From positions 1-64,000 of the forward strand of contig JAEYBE010000033.1 in the NCBI GenBank assembly GCA_023404495.1: DNA of 64,000 bases. Direction: 5' to 3'. Positions within the stretch are counted from its first letter, which is position 1. Each line of letters starts with the position of its first letter. Under the pieces are notes generated by a model. That model was given only the letters and a program-made list of their open reading frames with translations, was not told the DNA's origin and searched no databases. The DNA is from Actinomycetes bacterium. Lineage in GTDB: Bacteria > Actinomycetota > Thermoleophilia > Solirubrobacterales > JACPNS01. The position numbers were made by a program, and so were the translations under genes. This document shows positions 35,234 to 43,410 of the stretch, piece by piece.

Positions 35234-35969
35234 GGTCTTCCGGCGTCGTGACCTTCTCGTTTGGCGCAGACCACTCGAAGACCTTGACGCGGTGGCCGCG
35301 CGCTTCGACCAGCGAGGCGTCGTCCGTTGCCGTGGCGATCTCCGCGTCGGCGACCGGCGCCGTGACACCGAGCGCGTCGGCGAGTACCTCGCCACGAAAC
35401 ACCTGAGGCGTCTGCACGGCCCAGAGGCGCTCGCGCGGCGGCGTCTCGTGCACGTCGCCGCGGTCATCGACGAGCTTGATCGTGTCGGTCACCGGGCGGG
35501 CGGCGATCAACCCGGCGACATCGGGGGGATACTCGGCGAGTGCACCGCCGAGTCCGTCGATCAGTCCGGCGGTGGTGAATATTCGCGCCGCGTCGTGGAC
35601 GAACACGTGGCCTGTCGAACCAGCGACCTCGATGCCCGCCCGCAGCGCGGCGGCGACCGAGTGCGAGCGACTCTTGCCGCCCTCCACGACAAGCACGTCG
35701 AGGCCGGCGTTTCGGGCCGGTTCGCAGGCGGCTTCAAACGCCGGCAGATCCGAAGCATGTGCTGCGACCACCACAAGGCCGGCGCCGGCGGCGAATGTCG
35801 AACTCGCCGCGAAGGCGTCCAAGCACCACGCGAGCAAGGGGCGACCGGAACAAAGAACAAGCGCCTTGGGACCGTCGGCCCCAAGGCGCTTGCCTTCGCC
35901 TCCAGCTGCGATCAGCGCCAGCGGCCGACTCGCGGACGCGGCGCCTTCGCGCATGGCGGTGTTCTCCAT
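35193..35969 (-). CDS. ispD: 2-C-methyl-D-erythritol 4-phosphate cytidylyltransferase
   Basis: Third MEP-pathway enzyme, forming CDP-methylerythritol. The nucleotide-binding loop is LALIAAGGEGKRLGADGPKA, close to the GxGxR-x-K consensus. VFVHDAAR, RPVTDTIK, WAVQTPQVFRGEVL and ATDDASLVEA are further landmarks. The 258 residues are full length. ATG 35969 is used, with ATG 35954 also possible. It lies between carD and the kinase gene; in mycobacteria ispD directly follows carD, as here. Confidence 0.92.
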   Translation of the reverse strand: MENTAMREGAASASRPLALIAAGGEGKRLGADGPKALVLCSGRPLLAWCLDAFAASSTFAAGAGLVVVAAHASDLPAFEAACEPARNAGLDVLVVEGGKSRSHSVAAALRAGIEVAGSTGHVFVHDAARIFTTAGLIDGLGGALAEYPPDVAGLIAARPVTDTIKLVDDRGDVHETPPRERLWAVQTPQVFRGEVLADALGVTAPVADAEIATATDDASLVEARGHRVKVFEWSAPNEKVTTPEDLRSAQARLDRSSA

Positions 35970-35995
35970 TCCCTCTCCCCGGGAGAATGAAGCCG

Positions 35996-36547
35996 TCAGG
36001 CTTCCGCGCCCTCCGTGGCCGGCTCGATGCCAAGCAATTCGTCGACGTGAGCCTCAGCTTCCTCTTCCGTCATGTTCAGCGCGTACATGAACTCGCTGGC
36101 GAGGATGCGCTTGGCACGCACGAACATCTGCTTCTCGCCGCTGCTGAGTCCCTTCTCGGACTCGAGCGCGGAGAGATTGCGAATCACCTCTGCAAGCTCG
36201 AAGATGTCGCCTGTGCGGATCTTCTCACGGTTGTGCTTGAAGCGGCGGTTCCAGTTGCCTGGCATTTCTGAGACGTCGTCCTGCAGCACTCCGACGACCT
36301 TCTTGACCGTCGCGTTGTCGATCACGCGGCGAAGTCCGGCGACGCCCGTGTTCTCGCACGGAACCATCACCGTCATGTCGTTGTGCAGAATCTGAATCGT
36401 GAGGTACTCGCGCTTCTCACCAAGCAGCGACTTCTTCTCCTTCTTCAGAACCTTGCCCGCGCCGTGGTGCGGGTAGACGACCTTGTCTCCGACCTTGAAA
36501 TTGATGTTCGGCGCCTTTGGCGCGAGTTCAAGGTCTTCGAGCTCCAT
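35996..36547 (-). CDS. carD: CarD-family transcriptional regulator
   Basis: RNA-polymerase-binding protein that stabilises open complexes at many promoters, including rRNA promoters, in actinobacteria. The N-terminal Tudor-like domain reads FKVGDKVVYPHHGAGKVLKK and the C-terminal helical DNA-contact domain reads MPGNWNRRFKHNREKIRTGD. It is 183 residues from ATG 36547. An ideal AGGAGG is 8 bases before an in-frame ATT (36571) and far from the ATG (33 bases) or TTG 36553, so the true start may be eight codons earlier. It is downstream of disA. Confidence 0.93.
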   Translation of the reverse strand: MELEDLELAPKAPNINFKVGDKVVYPHHGAGKVLKKEKKSLLGEKREYLTIQILHNDMTVMVPCENTGVAGLRRVIDNATVKKVVGVLQDDVSEMPGNWNRRFKHNREKIRTGDIFELAEVIRNLSALESEKGLSSGEKQMFVRAKRILASEFMYALNMTEEEAEAHVDELLGIEPATEGAEA

Positions 36548-36610
36548 ATCCAAAACGTCTGTGTCCGAAATCCGAATCGCCTCCTGTGTGCGGTCGACAG
36601 TGCAGGCCCG

Positions 36611-37723
36611 CTAGGCCTGCATGTACCGGTCGACCATGTTGATTTCCTGAAGGCGCTTGAGGCCCTCACGAATGTCTTTTGCTCGTACGTCGCCAACGCC
36701 GTCGACGGCCTCCAGCTCGGAGTCGTCGGCGCTGAGCAACTCGTCCAGACCGCCAAACTCGTTGACGATGTCGTGGACCACCATCTTCGGTAGGCGCGGA
36801 ATCCTCGAGAGGATCCGGTAGCCGCGCGGAGCCACCGCGTAGTCGATGGTGTTCATCTTGCGGTCGTAGCCCAGCAGCTCTGCCAGGCGACCGAAGTCAA
36901 GAAGGTCTTGGTGGGGCATGCGCGCCAGCAGGTCGACGACCTGTCCGTAGGACTCGTCGGTGTCCTGTGTCATGTAGTCGCGGACCAGCCCGTGCTTCTC
37001 GGCGGCGACGCCGATCATCGTCTCCTCGAGCTGCATCTCGATCAGCCGGCCCTCGGTGCCCAGCTCGACGATGTAGCGCTCGACCTCGACGCTCATCCGC
37101 GTGATCAGCTCGGCACGCTGCAGCACGGTGAGCACGTCGTGCATGTAAGTGCGCCCCTCAAACTCGAGCAGCGTGAGCCTCGCCGAAACCTGATCGAGCC
37201 GGCGGCGGTACTTGTCGAGGGTCGCCAGCGCCTGGTTGGCCTTGGCGAGCACCTCTGGGATGTCGACCATCACGTACTTCGCGTTGTCGACGTAGAGGCT
37301 GACCACTTCGCGGCGTGCGCTGATCGCCAGCACGATCGCGTCGGACTGCTTGGCGACGCGCTCGGCGGTGCGGTGACGTGTGCCGGTCTCGACCGAGTGG
37401 ATCGTCGGGTCGGGCATCAGCTGCACGTTGGCCCAGGCGATCTTGCTGGCGTTCGCGCTGAGCACGATCGCGCCGTCCATTTTTGCCAGCTGGTAGAGCA
37501 TCGCCGGCTGGTAGTCAAGGTCGATCTTGATCCCACCGCTGAACATGAAGGCGAGCTCTTCCGGTTCGCCGATGATGATCAGCGCACCGGTGCCGCCCTG
37601 CAGCACTTCGTCGATGCCTTCGCGGATGAAGGAGCCCGGAGCGATCATCTCCAGGGCCCGGAGAAGCTTCGGCTCCAACCTGTTGTGTAGTTCAACTGAC
37701 TCTTCCACAGCACGTTGGGCCAT
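36611..37723 (-). CDS. disA: DNA integrity scanning diadenylate cyclase (c-di-AMP synthase)
   Basis: Makes c-di-AMP from two ATP and links it to DNA status. The 370-residue octameric enzyme has the DAC domain (residues about 10-150) with D83GA85 and G114TRHRTAERVA, both essential catalytic motifs. A helical spine and a C-terminal RuvA-like HhH DNA-binding domain (LPKMVVHDIVNEFGGLDEL, AVDGVGDVRAKDIREGLKRL) follow. It is separated from radA, its usual neighbour, by a 15 kb polysaccharide island. The ligand of the riboswitch near 10.7 kb would come from this enzyme. Confidence 0.96.
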   Translation of the reverse strand: MAQRAVEESVELHNRLEPKLLRALEMIAPGSFIREGIDEVLQGGTGALIIIGEPEELAFMFSGGIKIDLDYQPAMLYQLAKMDGAIVLSANASKIAWANVQLMPDPTIHSVETGTRHRTAERVAKQSDAIVLAISARREVVSLYVDNAKYVMVDIPEVLAKANQALATLDKYRRRLDQVSARLTLLEFEGRTYMHDVLTVLQRAELITRMSVEVERYIVELGTEGRLIEMQLEETMIGVAAEKHGLVRDYMTQDTDESYGQVVDLLARMPHQDLLDFGRLAELLGYDRKMNTIDYAVAPRGYRILSRIPRLPKMVVHDIVNEFGGLDELLSADDSELEAVDGVGDVRAKDIREGLKRLQEINMVDRYMQA

Positions 37724-37823
37724 ATGGGTAAGTGTAGATGATCACATAACCCACTCCGTCCGGAGCGTCCACTATGCACGTTTATGCCCGTTTTGCAGGC
37801 TATTTGCCGCCTCATGCGGCCGC

Positions 37824-37869
37824 ATGTGTGCGCTCGAATGGCACTGCCAAAGGCTCAGTCCGCACACAT
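37824..37869. repeat. inverted repeat near the RAYT gene
   Basis: ATGTGTGCG (37824-37832) and CGCACACAT (37861-37869) are exact nine-base inverted arms around 28 bases, next to a separate palindrome ATGCGGCCGCAT. The repeat lies just past the 3' end of the RAYT transposase gene. REP-like hairpins beside such genes are their usual substrates, but I saw no second copy in the window. Confidence 0.45.
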
Positions 37870-37895
37870 ACCGCCCACTCCGGCGCCGCAAGGGA

Positions 37896-38504
37896 TCAGT
37901 ACGGCTCCGGAGCACCAAGCACAGCCCTTTGAAGCTGGCGGGCTCTCATCCAATCGAGGTAGCTTGCGACGCCGCCAAAGCGGGCGAGCGCGCCCGCGAC
38001 ATCAAGCCAGTCCGGCACCAATGCCGGGTGCCCGACGTAGAGCGAATGCGTGCAGAACTCGCAATAGCAATGGTCCCCGTGATTCTCGTGCACATACGCG
38101 ATCGCGTTCAGCTCCTCACGCAGTCCATCGGCGGGCCGAAGGCGCACCTCGGCGTCGAACATCGAGCCCGATCGACCGTATTTGCGATTGAAGTACTTGG
38201 CGTACGCAATCATCACCACCCGAAACAGCTCGCCGGCCGCGTAGGGCTCGACTTGAAACACCACCGCATGGAAGTGATTCGTCTTGAGCACTAGTGAGAA
38301 AAGCTTGACCCTCCCATTGAAGTTCGGATACTCCCGTCCCCGCGCATTGGCCTGTGGCTGTGGCGAGAGATATCGCTCAAACAGCGCCTTGAAATGTCGG
38401 CGATCCTCGTCGTCGCGAAACATCGGCGCGCGCGATCGTTCACGGTTGTACCCGTGATAAACCGTCCCACCCCGGTCCCCCTTGCGCGTGTTCTTGCGCG
38501 GCAT
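37896..38504 (-). CDS. REP-associated tyrosine transposase / IS200-like (Y1) protein
   Basis: A 202-residue HUH nuclease relative. The metal-binding motif is H77-F-H79 in LKTNHFHAVVF, and a helix MIAYAKYFNRKYGRSGSMF carries the likely catalytic tyrosine. YVHENHGDHCYCEF is also typical of this group (there are normally Pro-Val instead of Glu-Asn). It starts with a basic arm (PRKNTRKGDRGG). No accessory TnpB and no IS ends are visible, so it is probably a domesticated RAYT or a remnant. It sits at the disA edge of the surface-polysaccharide island. Confidence 0.82.
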   Translation of the reverse strand: MPRKNTRKGDRGGTVYHGYNRERSRAPMFRDDEDRRHFKALFERYLSPQPQANARGREYPNFNGRVKLFSLVLKTNHFHAVVFQVEPYAAGELFRVVMIAYAKYFNRKYGRSGSMFDAEVRLRPADGLREELNAIAYVHENHGDHCYCEFCTHSLYVGHPALVPDWLDVAGALARFGGVASYLDWMRARQLQRAVLGAPEPY

Positions 38505-38572
38505 CGCTCAATCAGAGCGCATACCCGTGTAACGGTTCAAGACCTAAATCAAACGATTTGGCAAAGAAACAG

Positions 38573-39103
38573 CTACGAAGCGCCCCGTGGGCGGAAAGTC
38601 TCAGGCAGATCGAAGGTCCAGCGCGACTGCGTGCTGGGATAGGCGCCCTCGAGCCAAGCGTTGATCGTGCGCGGGTGGACGCGGTACAAACCGGCATCCG
38701 AGAGCTCGCCCTGCGGCGATAGCTCGTTTTCGGTCATCACGTACTTGGCCATGTAGCGCCGCAGCACGGCGCGCGAGTGGTCGCCAGCAAAGACATCCTC
38801 CCACGGCGCGACAAGCTCGGCCACACCGTCGACGATCACGACATCATCGCCGCTCTCGATGTGAATCACGCAACGCGGATCGACGGCGAGGTTTTGACCC
38901 TTCACCGATGACCGGCCCGTCGAAAACCAGACGGTGCCGTCGTAGTACACGCCCCAGACAGGCCGCGTGTGTGGTCCTCCCCCGTTGGGCTTGGAGGTCA
39001 CGAGCCAGTAATTGCTGCTTGTAATCAGCTTTCGCTCAACCCACGACCATTCGAGCGGCTGTGTGTCTAGGGCCGCGAGACGCTCTGTCCTGTCGCGATC
39101 CAT
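38573..39103 (-). CDS. pyridoxamine-5'-phosphate-oxidase-like flavin/F420-binding protein
   Basis: A 176-residue split-barrel protein. NYWLVTSKPNGGGPHTRPVW and WFSTGRSSVKGQNLAVDPRC, followed by VIHIESGDDVVIVDGVAELV, are typical of PPOX-like/F420-dependent oxidoreductases of actinobacteria. It probably binds FMN or F420, and the substrate is unknown. ATG 39103 (MDRDRTERL) is chosen because a promoter-like sequence is placed just ahead of it. Its neighbours are unrelated mobile and lipase-like genes. Confidence 0.82.
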   Translation of the reverse strand: MDRDRTERLAALDTQPLEWSWVERKLITSSNYWLVTSKPNGGGPHTRPVWGVYYDGTVWFSTGRSSVKGQNLAVDPRCVIHIESGDDVVIVDGVAELVAPWEDVFAGDHSRAVLRRYMAKYVMTENELSPQGELSDAGLYRVHPRTINAWLEGAYPSTQSRWTFDLPETFRPRGAS

Positions 39104-39112
39104 GGCTACCGA

Positions 39113-39141
39113 AGGGTAGGTGAGATTTGTCACATTGACAA
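39113..39141 (-). promoter_or_regulatory. promoter with overlapping inverted repeat upstream of the PPOX gene
   Basis: TTGTCA (39141-39136), a 17-base spacer and TACCCT (39118-39113). The -35 box is one arm of a perfect inverted repeat TTGTCA-CAT-TGACAA (39127-39141), which could be an operator. The mRNA leader would be only a few bases. Confidence 0.45.
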
Positions 39142-39168
39142 GTACCGAATCCTCTGCGCGCCCGGGTC

Positions 39169-40125
39169 TCAAGAGCGTCCCTGCCTGCGATTTTCGGCGG
39201 CGATCGCCTTGAGCACGGCCTCGGCAATCCCCATCTCGCCGACCGGATTCGGGTGCATCGCGAAGGCCGGCTCCGTCGGCACGACCGATTCGATCCAGCG
39301 CTTGTCGCGAGGCGCGCAGACGCCGAGGCCCTCAGAGGGCGTGTACGTATCGACGTAGGTCATCCCGCGGTTCTTCGCCGCCGCCCGGAGCTGTGCATTC
39401 AACTGCCTCATGCCACTGTCAAGGTAGGCGAGATCCTCAGCGGTGAACGGCATCTCGTTCGGGCAGTCCGTGCCGTCGCCGGGCGTGATCTGGGGATAGC
39501 CGACGACGTACACCTCGGCGTTGGGCGCCTTTTGGCGCACCAGCGCGAGCATTTGCTCGATCTTCGGGTTGATCTTCTTGACGGACGCGATGAACTCATC
39601 TTGACCGCCGGATCGGAACTTCTTTACGCAGAAGCTCGGGTTGGCGGCGTCGTGCGGCTTCCCGGCGCACTCGAAGAAAAGCGGCAACAGCATCGAATCG
39701 TTGCCGGCCAGTCCGATCGTCACCAGCTTCGTCTGCGCGGAGAGCGCATCGGCCTGCGGCGCATTGCTGCCGTCTTTCGTCCACTGCGCCTCGCTTAGGT
39801 GCCGCGTGAACGCCCCCGAGCACGAGACGTCGGTAAGGGATGGCGCCTTGATCGCCTTGGCCACGATGTGCGGATAGTTTGCGTCCGACTGGAAACACTC
39901 GCCTGGGGTGCTCACCGCAATCTGCTTGGCGAGCGCCGGCGCCGCCGTGTAGGAGTCGCCCAGAGCTACGTACCAGGCGGTCGCGGGATGCTTCTTCGGC
40001 GGCATCAGCGTCGTCTTCACCTTCTCCGGCAAGAACGCGAATGCGACGAGCGCGACCGCCAGAAGCACAAAGAGCACGAGGGCGATCAGCAGGATCTGCA
40101 TCTTTCGTGTCTTGGGCATCCGCAT
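39169..40125 (-). CDS. membrane-anchored SGNH/GDSL hydrolase
   Basis: A 318-residue protein with an N-terminal membrane anchor (residues about 8-30) and an extracytoplasmic SGNH esterase domain. Block I is WYVALGDSYTAAP (nucleophile Ser), block III is IGLAGNDSMLLP and block V is MHPNPVGEMG (catalytic His). Cysteines in GECFQSD, DVSCSG, FFECAG, SFCVKK, TDCPNE and LGVCAP suggest disulfides. GAGGA precedes ATG 40125. It is 34 bases after the flippase gene, so it may deacylate or modify the surface polymer, which is an inference. Confidence 0.87.
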   Translation of the reverse strand: MRMPKTRKMQILLIALVLFVLLAVALVAFAFLPEKVKTTLMPPKKHPATAWYVALGDSYTAAPALAKQIAVSTPGECFQSDANYPHIVAKAIKAPSLTDVSCSGAFTRHLSEAQWTKDGSNAPQADALSAQTKLVTIGLAGNDSMLLPLFFECAGKPHDAANPSFCVKKFRSGGQDEFIASVKKINPKIEQMLALVRQKAPNAEVYVVGYPQITPGDGTDCPNEMPFTAEDLAYLDSGMRQLNAQLRAAAKNRGMTYVDTYTPSEGLGVCAPRDKRWIESVVPTEPAFAMHPNPVGEMGIAEAVLKAIAAENRRQGRS

Positions 40126-40159
40126 CGAGTCCTCGACTCTATTGCCAGGTCCCGACCGC

Positions 40160-41440
40160 TCAGCCAATCGGCCGGCGCAGCGCGCGCAGCAGACGCGATG
40201 CGGCGACCGCCAGCCAGGCGGTGCTGACGGCCGCGGCGATCGCCATCGCCCAGGCGGCGCCAAGCGCGCCGAGGCGATGGACGAGCGGCACAACCAACAC
40301 TCCGTAAACGATCCAGGAGAGGATCTCCGCCGACGTACTCGGAAGCGGCGCGCCGCCGCCGCGCATCACGTCGCCGATGATCCGGCGGAAGCTCAACAGC
40401 AGCGCGGCGATCAGCAGGACACGGGCGATCGGCACCGATGCCTCGAACTGCGAGCCGAAGAGGAATGGGATCAGCCAGCCGACGATCAGCTCGAGGCCGG
40501 CGACCACGATCACCGCGAACCCCCCGGCGAGCGCCACGGCGTTCAACGCGGTCTTCACTGCATGATCGGTCCCGATCGCCGAGGCGACACGCGGGAACGC
40601 CACGACGCCGATCGCCTGCGAGACGAACTTGGGCAAGTTGGTGAACGCCGCCGCCCCCGCGTAGAGACCGAGCCAGTACGGCCCCGAGAGCGCGCCGACG
40701 ATCAGGAGGTCGATCTGGAACGACTCGATCGGCGAGACCGCGCCGATCTGACCTTTCACGCCGTAGTCGAGCATTTCGCGGCGCGACACGCCGGTGTCGC
40801 CAGAAGGCGGCAGCCAGCGCGAAACGATCACCACCGCGACGACCGCTGTCACGCAGGAAATGACCGTGAAGGCGGCGGCAAACTCGCCGAGCCCGCCCAG
40901 GCCGACCAGTGCGAGGACCACGAGCGCAATTCCGTAGATCGGGATCGGGATCGTCTTCAAGAGGTTGAACGCGAGGAAGCGGTGCATTCCCTGCAGGTAG
41001 CTCGTTGCGTACATCGCCACCAGCAGGGCGGCGGTCAGCGGAAGCGTGATCCACGCCGCGAGGCGCGCGTGGCTCGGTTCGTCTGCGAGCACCGTCACGA
41101 AGAGCACCGCCGGGACGAGCAGAGCGACGCCGATCTGCGCGAAGATCACGCCGCGCAATTGGCGCAGCGTCTTGCGCGCAATCGACTGGTCATGCGCGAC
41201 GAAGTAGGCGACCGCCACCGGGATGCCGAGCGCGACGATGAACGACCCCGCGACGGCGATCGACTGGAAACCAGCGAGGTACCCGCGATCTTCCGGCCCC
41301 AGCACGCGGGCGGCGATGATGCCGCTCAGAACCAGGCCGAGCTGCGCGAAGACACCCGCCGCGACGGTGCCGAGCATCGCGTTGTCGGCACTGGCGACGA
41401 CTTGGCGCGGCAGTCTGATCAGCTCGCGCAGCGAGGGCAC
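40160..41440 (-). CDS. polysaccharide flippase (Wzx/MOP superfamily)
   Basis: A 426-residue membrane protein with about 12 spans. It opens VVASADNAMLGTVAAGVFAQ and has the early GIIAARVLGPEDRGYLAGFQ motif of oligosaccharide flippases. Such proteins translocate lipid-linked repeat units across the membrane. GTG 41440 is the start, four bases after the GT4 gene stop, so the two are co-transcribed and form the export step of the island. Confidence 0.86.
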   Translation of the reverse strand: MPSLRELIRLPRQVVASADNAMLGTVAAGVFAQLGLVLSGIIAARVLGPEDRGYLAGFQSIAVAGSFIVALGIPVAVAYFVAHDQSIARKTLRQLRGVIFAQIGVALLVPAVLFVTVLADEPSHARLAAWITLPLTAALLVAMYATSYLQGMHRFLAFNLLKTIPIPIYGIALVVLALVGLGGLGEFAAAFTVISCVTAVVAVVIVSRWLPPSGDTGVSRREMLDYGVKGQIGAVSPIESFQIDLLIVGALSGPYWLGLYAGAAAFTNLPKFVSQAIGVVAFPRVASAIGTDHAVKTALNAVALAGGFAVIVVAGLELIVGWLIPFLFGSQFEASVPIARVLLIAALLLSFRRIIGDVMRGGGAPLPSTSAEILSWIVYGVLVVPLVHRLGALGAAWAMAIAAAVSTAWLAVAASRLLRALRRPIG

Positions 41441-41443
41441 CGG

Positions 41444-42628
41444 CTAGCCGCCCTCGATAGCGCGCTCATACATCTCGCGAAACTGCGGACCGACGACAGA
41501 CCAGTCGTAGCGCCGCACGAAGTCGCGTCCCGACGCCGCGACCCGCTCGCGCCGACCGGCGTCGCCAAGCAACTCGCCGAGCGCTGCGGCGAATGGCTCC
41601 GGACTCTGATCGGCGACGAGTCCGGCGTCCGCCGCCAGCACGTCTGGGGCGAGGTTCACGGCCGGGGAGATCACCGTCGCCGCGCCTGCCGCCATCGCCT
41701 CGATCACGGCGATGCCGAAGTTCTCGGAATGCGAGGAGAGCGCCCAGACATCGGCCGCAGCCAGTGCATCCGTGCGCTCCTCGCCGTAGAGCGCGCCGGT
41801 GAAGGTGACGGCACGCTCAAGGCCAAGCCGCGAAACCTGTGCCTCGAGCCCTGCAAGCAGCCCCTCGTCATCGGGCCCGACGATCGCAAGGTGCGCCCCC
41901 GGGTGCTCGCGCAGGGCAATCGCGAACGCGTCGATCAGGACGTCGATCCCCTTCTTGAAGTTGAGCCGCCCCAGGAACATCACGAGCGGCCCTTCAAAAC
42001 CATCGAGGTGACGCTGGCGGAAACGCGCGCCGTCGGCATCGGCCGGCGCCAGCCGGTCGATCCACAAACCGTTGGGCACGATCACCCGCGGCACCTGGGG
42101 AGCAACGTCGGATATCAGCTCCTGTTCGTCGGCCGTCGTCACGTGCAGCGCCGCGGCGTGCTTGAACATCGAGTTCTGCCAGAGCGCCGAGGTCGCTGCC
42201 TTGCGCGCGCGCCCGCGCTGGCGCAGGTATGGATCGAGCGCGCCGTGCGGCGAGACGATGTAGGGCACTCCCGCCTTACGTGCGGCGTGCTGCCCGGCAT
42301 ACTGGGGATGCAGCCAGAGCGAGTGCACATGCACGATGTCGAACTCGCGCGCAACCTCACGCAGCCGCCCCGCAAGCTCCGGCGAATAGAGCAGTCGCTG
42401 CGGCCACTTGACCGGGAAGAGTTCGTAGTCGAGTTTGTCGGCGTTTGGCGGTAGCTCGGACGGCTCGACGCTGCGCCAGTCGCCGGCCCACGGGGCCTTG
42501 CCAAGATCGGTGGCGAAGATCGTCACATCGACGCCCTGTGACGCAAGCGACTCTGCGGCGTCGGCGACGACGGTCACCGGGCCGCCGAAGCGAGACGAGA
42601 ACATCGGAACAACCTGGGCTACGCGCAT
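41444..42628 (-). CDS. GT4-family glycosyltransferase
   Basis: A 394-residue GT-B fold transferase. The N-terminal domain opens RVAQVVPMFSSRFGGPVTVV and has VHVHSLWLHPQYAG. The donor-binding domain has VMFLGRLNFKKGIDVLIDAF and the E-x7-E motif in SENFGIAVIEAMAAGAATV. It likely adds a sugar to the lipid-linked repeat on the cytoplasmic face. ATG 42628 is preferred because GAGGA lies about ten bases ahead and it is a typical GT4 start; ATG 42658 is an alternative. Confidence 0.9.
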   Translation of the reverse strand: MRVAQVVPMFSSRFGGPVTVVADAAESLASQGVDVTIFATDLGKAPWAGDWRSVEPSELPPNADKLDYELFPVKWPQRLLYSPELAGRLREVAREFDIVHVHSLWLHPQYAGQHAARKAGVPYIVSPHGALDPYLRQRGRARKAATSALWQNSMFKHAAALHVTTADEQELISDVAPQVPRVIVPNGLWIDRLAPADADGARFRQRHLDGFEGPLVMFLGRLNFKKGIDVLIDAFAIALREHPGAHLAIVGPDDEGLLAGLEAQVSRLGLERAVTFTGALYGEERTDALAAADVWALSSHSENFGIAVIEAMAAGAATVISPAVNLAPDVLAADAGLVADQSPEPFAAALGELLGDAGRRERVAASGRDFVRRYDWSVVGPQFREMYERAIEGG

Positions 42629-42687
42629 CTGCAGGGGTTCCTCGGCGGCATCCTTCACCTAGGTTAGACCGGTAGACTGCGGCGCCG

Positions 42688-43410
42688 ATGGCAGCCCACC
42701 TGCGAAAGGCCAAGAAGGCCGCAAAGCTCGCGCGCACGCCGCGCTGGCGCGCTGCGCTCAGGCACGGGGTTGCCGCGACGATCGAGCACCAGGAGGTCGA
42801 CTTCGGCGACGACTTCGCATCCGTGCTCGATGTCGGCGGACACCACGGACAGTTCACGCTCTTCGCGCTCGAGCGCTTCCCGGCCGCGCAGATCGTCACA
42901 TTCGAGCCGCAGGCGGAAGGCGTGGCGAAGATCCGCAGCGTGACGAGCGGCGAGCCCCGCGTTCGGATCGAGAACTTTGCGCTCGGCGAGCAGCCCGGTA
43001 CTGCCGAACTGAACATCTCCAAGCGCTCGGACTCCTCTTCGCTGCTGCCAATTGGTGAAGGCCAGACCACCGCCTTCCCCGGCACCGAGGCGGCAACCAC
43101 CGAGACGATCCAGGTCGAGACGCTCGACAATCTCCTGCCCGACGCGCCCGAGCGGCCCGCGCTGCTGAAGATCGACGTCCAGGGCTTTGAGCTCGACGTG
43201 CTCAAAGGCGGCCAACGAACACTCAGTGCGATCGATGCCGTCTTCGTCGAGTGCTCATTTGTCGAGCTCTACTCAGGCCAACCGCTGATCGGCGAGATCG
43301 TCGCCTTCCTCGCCGAGCGCGGGTTCGCGCTGGCCGGAGTATTCGGCGTCAGCTACGACGCCCAAGGACGCTGCCTGCAGGCTGATTGCCTCTTCAGGCG
43401 CGATCAGTAG
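42688..43410 (+). CDS. FkbM-family methyltransferase
   Basis: A 240-residue SAM-dependent methyltransferase. Motif I is SVLDVGGHHGQFTLFAL, followed by VTFEPQAEGVAK (acidic loop) and LLKIDVQGFELDVLKGG, which is diagnostic for FkbM. Such enzymes O-methylate sugars in glycolipids and polysaccharides. It is the only plus-strand gene in its immediate part of the island and overlaps the 3' end of the convergent hexapeptide acyltransferase by seven bases. Confidence 0.9.
   Translation: MAAHLRKAKKAAKLARTPRWRAALRHGVAATIEHQEVDFGDDFASVLDVGGHHGQFTLFALERFPAAQIVTFEPQAEGVAKIRSVTSGEPRVRIENFALGEQPGTAELNISKRSDSSSLLPIGEGQTTAFPGTEAATTETIQVETLDNLLPDAPERPALLKIDVQGFELDVLKGGQRTLSAIDAVFVECSFVELYSGQPLIGEIVAFLAERGFALAGVFGVSYDAQGRCLQADCLFRRDQ

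Noticed and set aside
37896..38504. Complete IS200/IS605 insertion sequence
   Set aside because: No TnpB gene and no recognisable left and right ends; the gene alone supports only a RAYT-like remnant.
40112..42454. A 780-codon open frame on the plus strand
   Set aside because: It is antisense to the flippase and GT4 genes, which have clear family motifs. The frame is an effect of high GC; its translation is Arg/Asp/His-rich with no domain.
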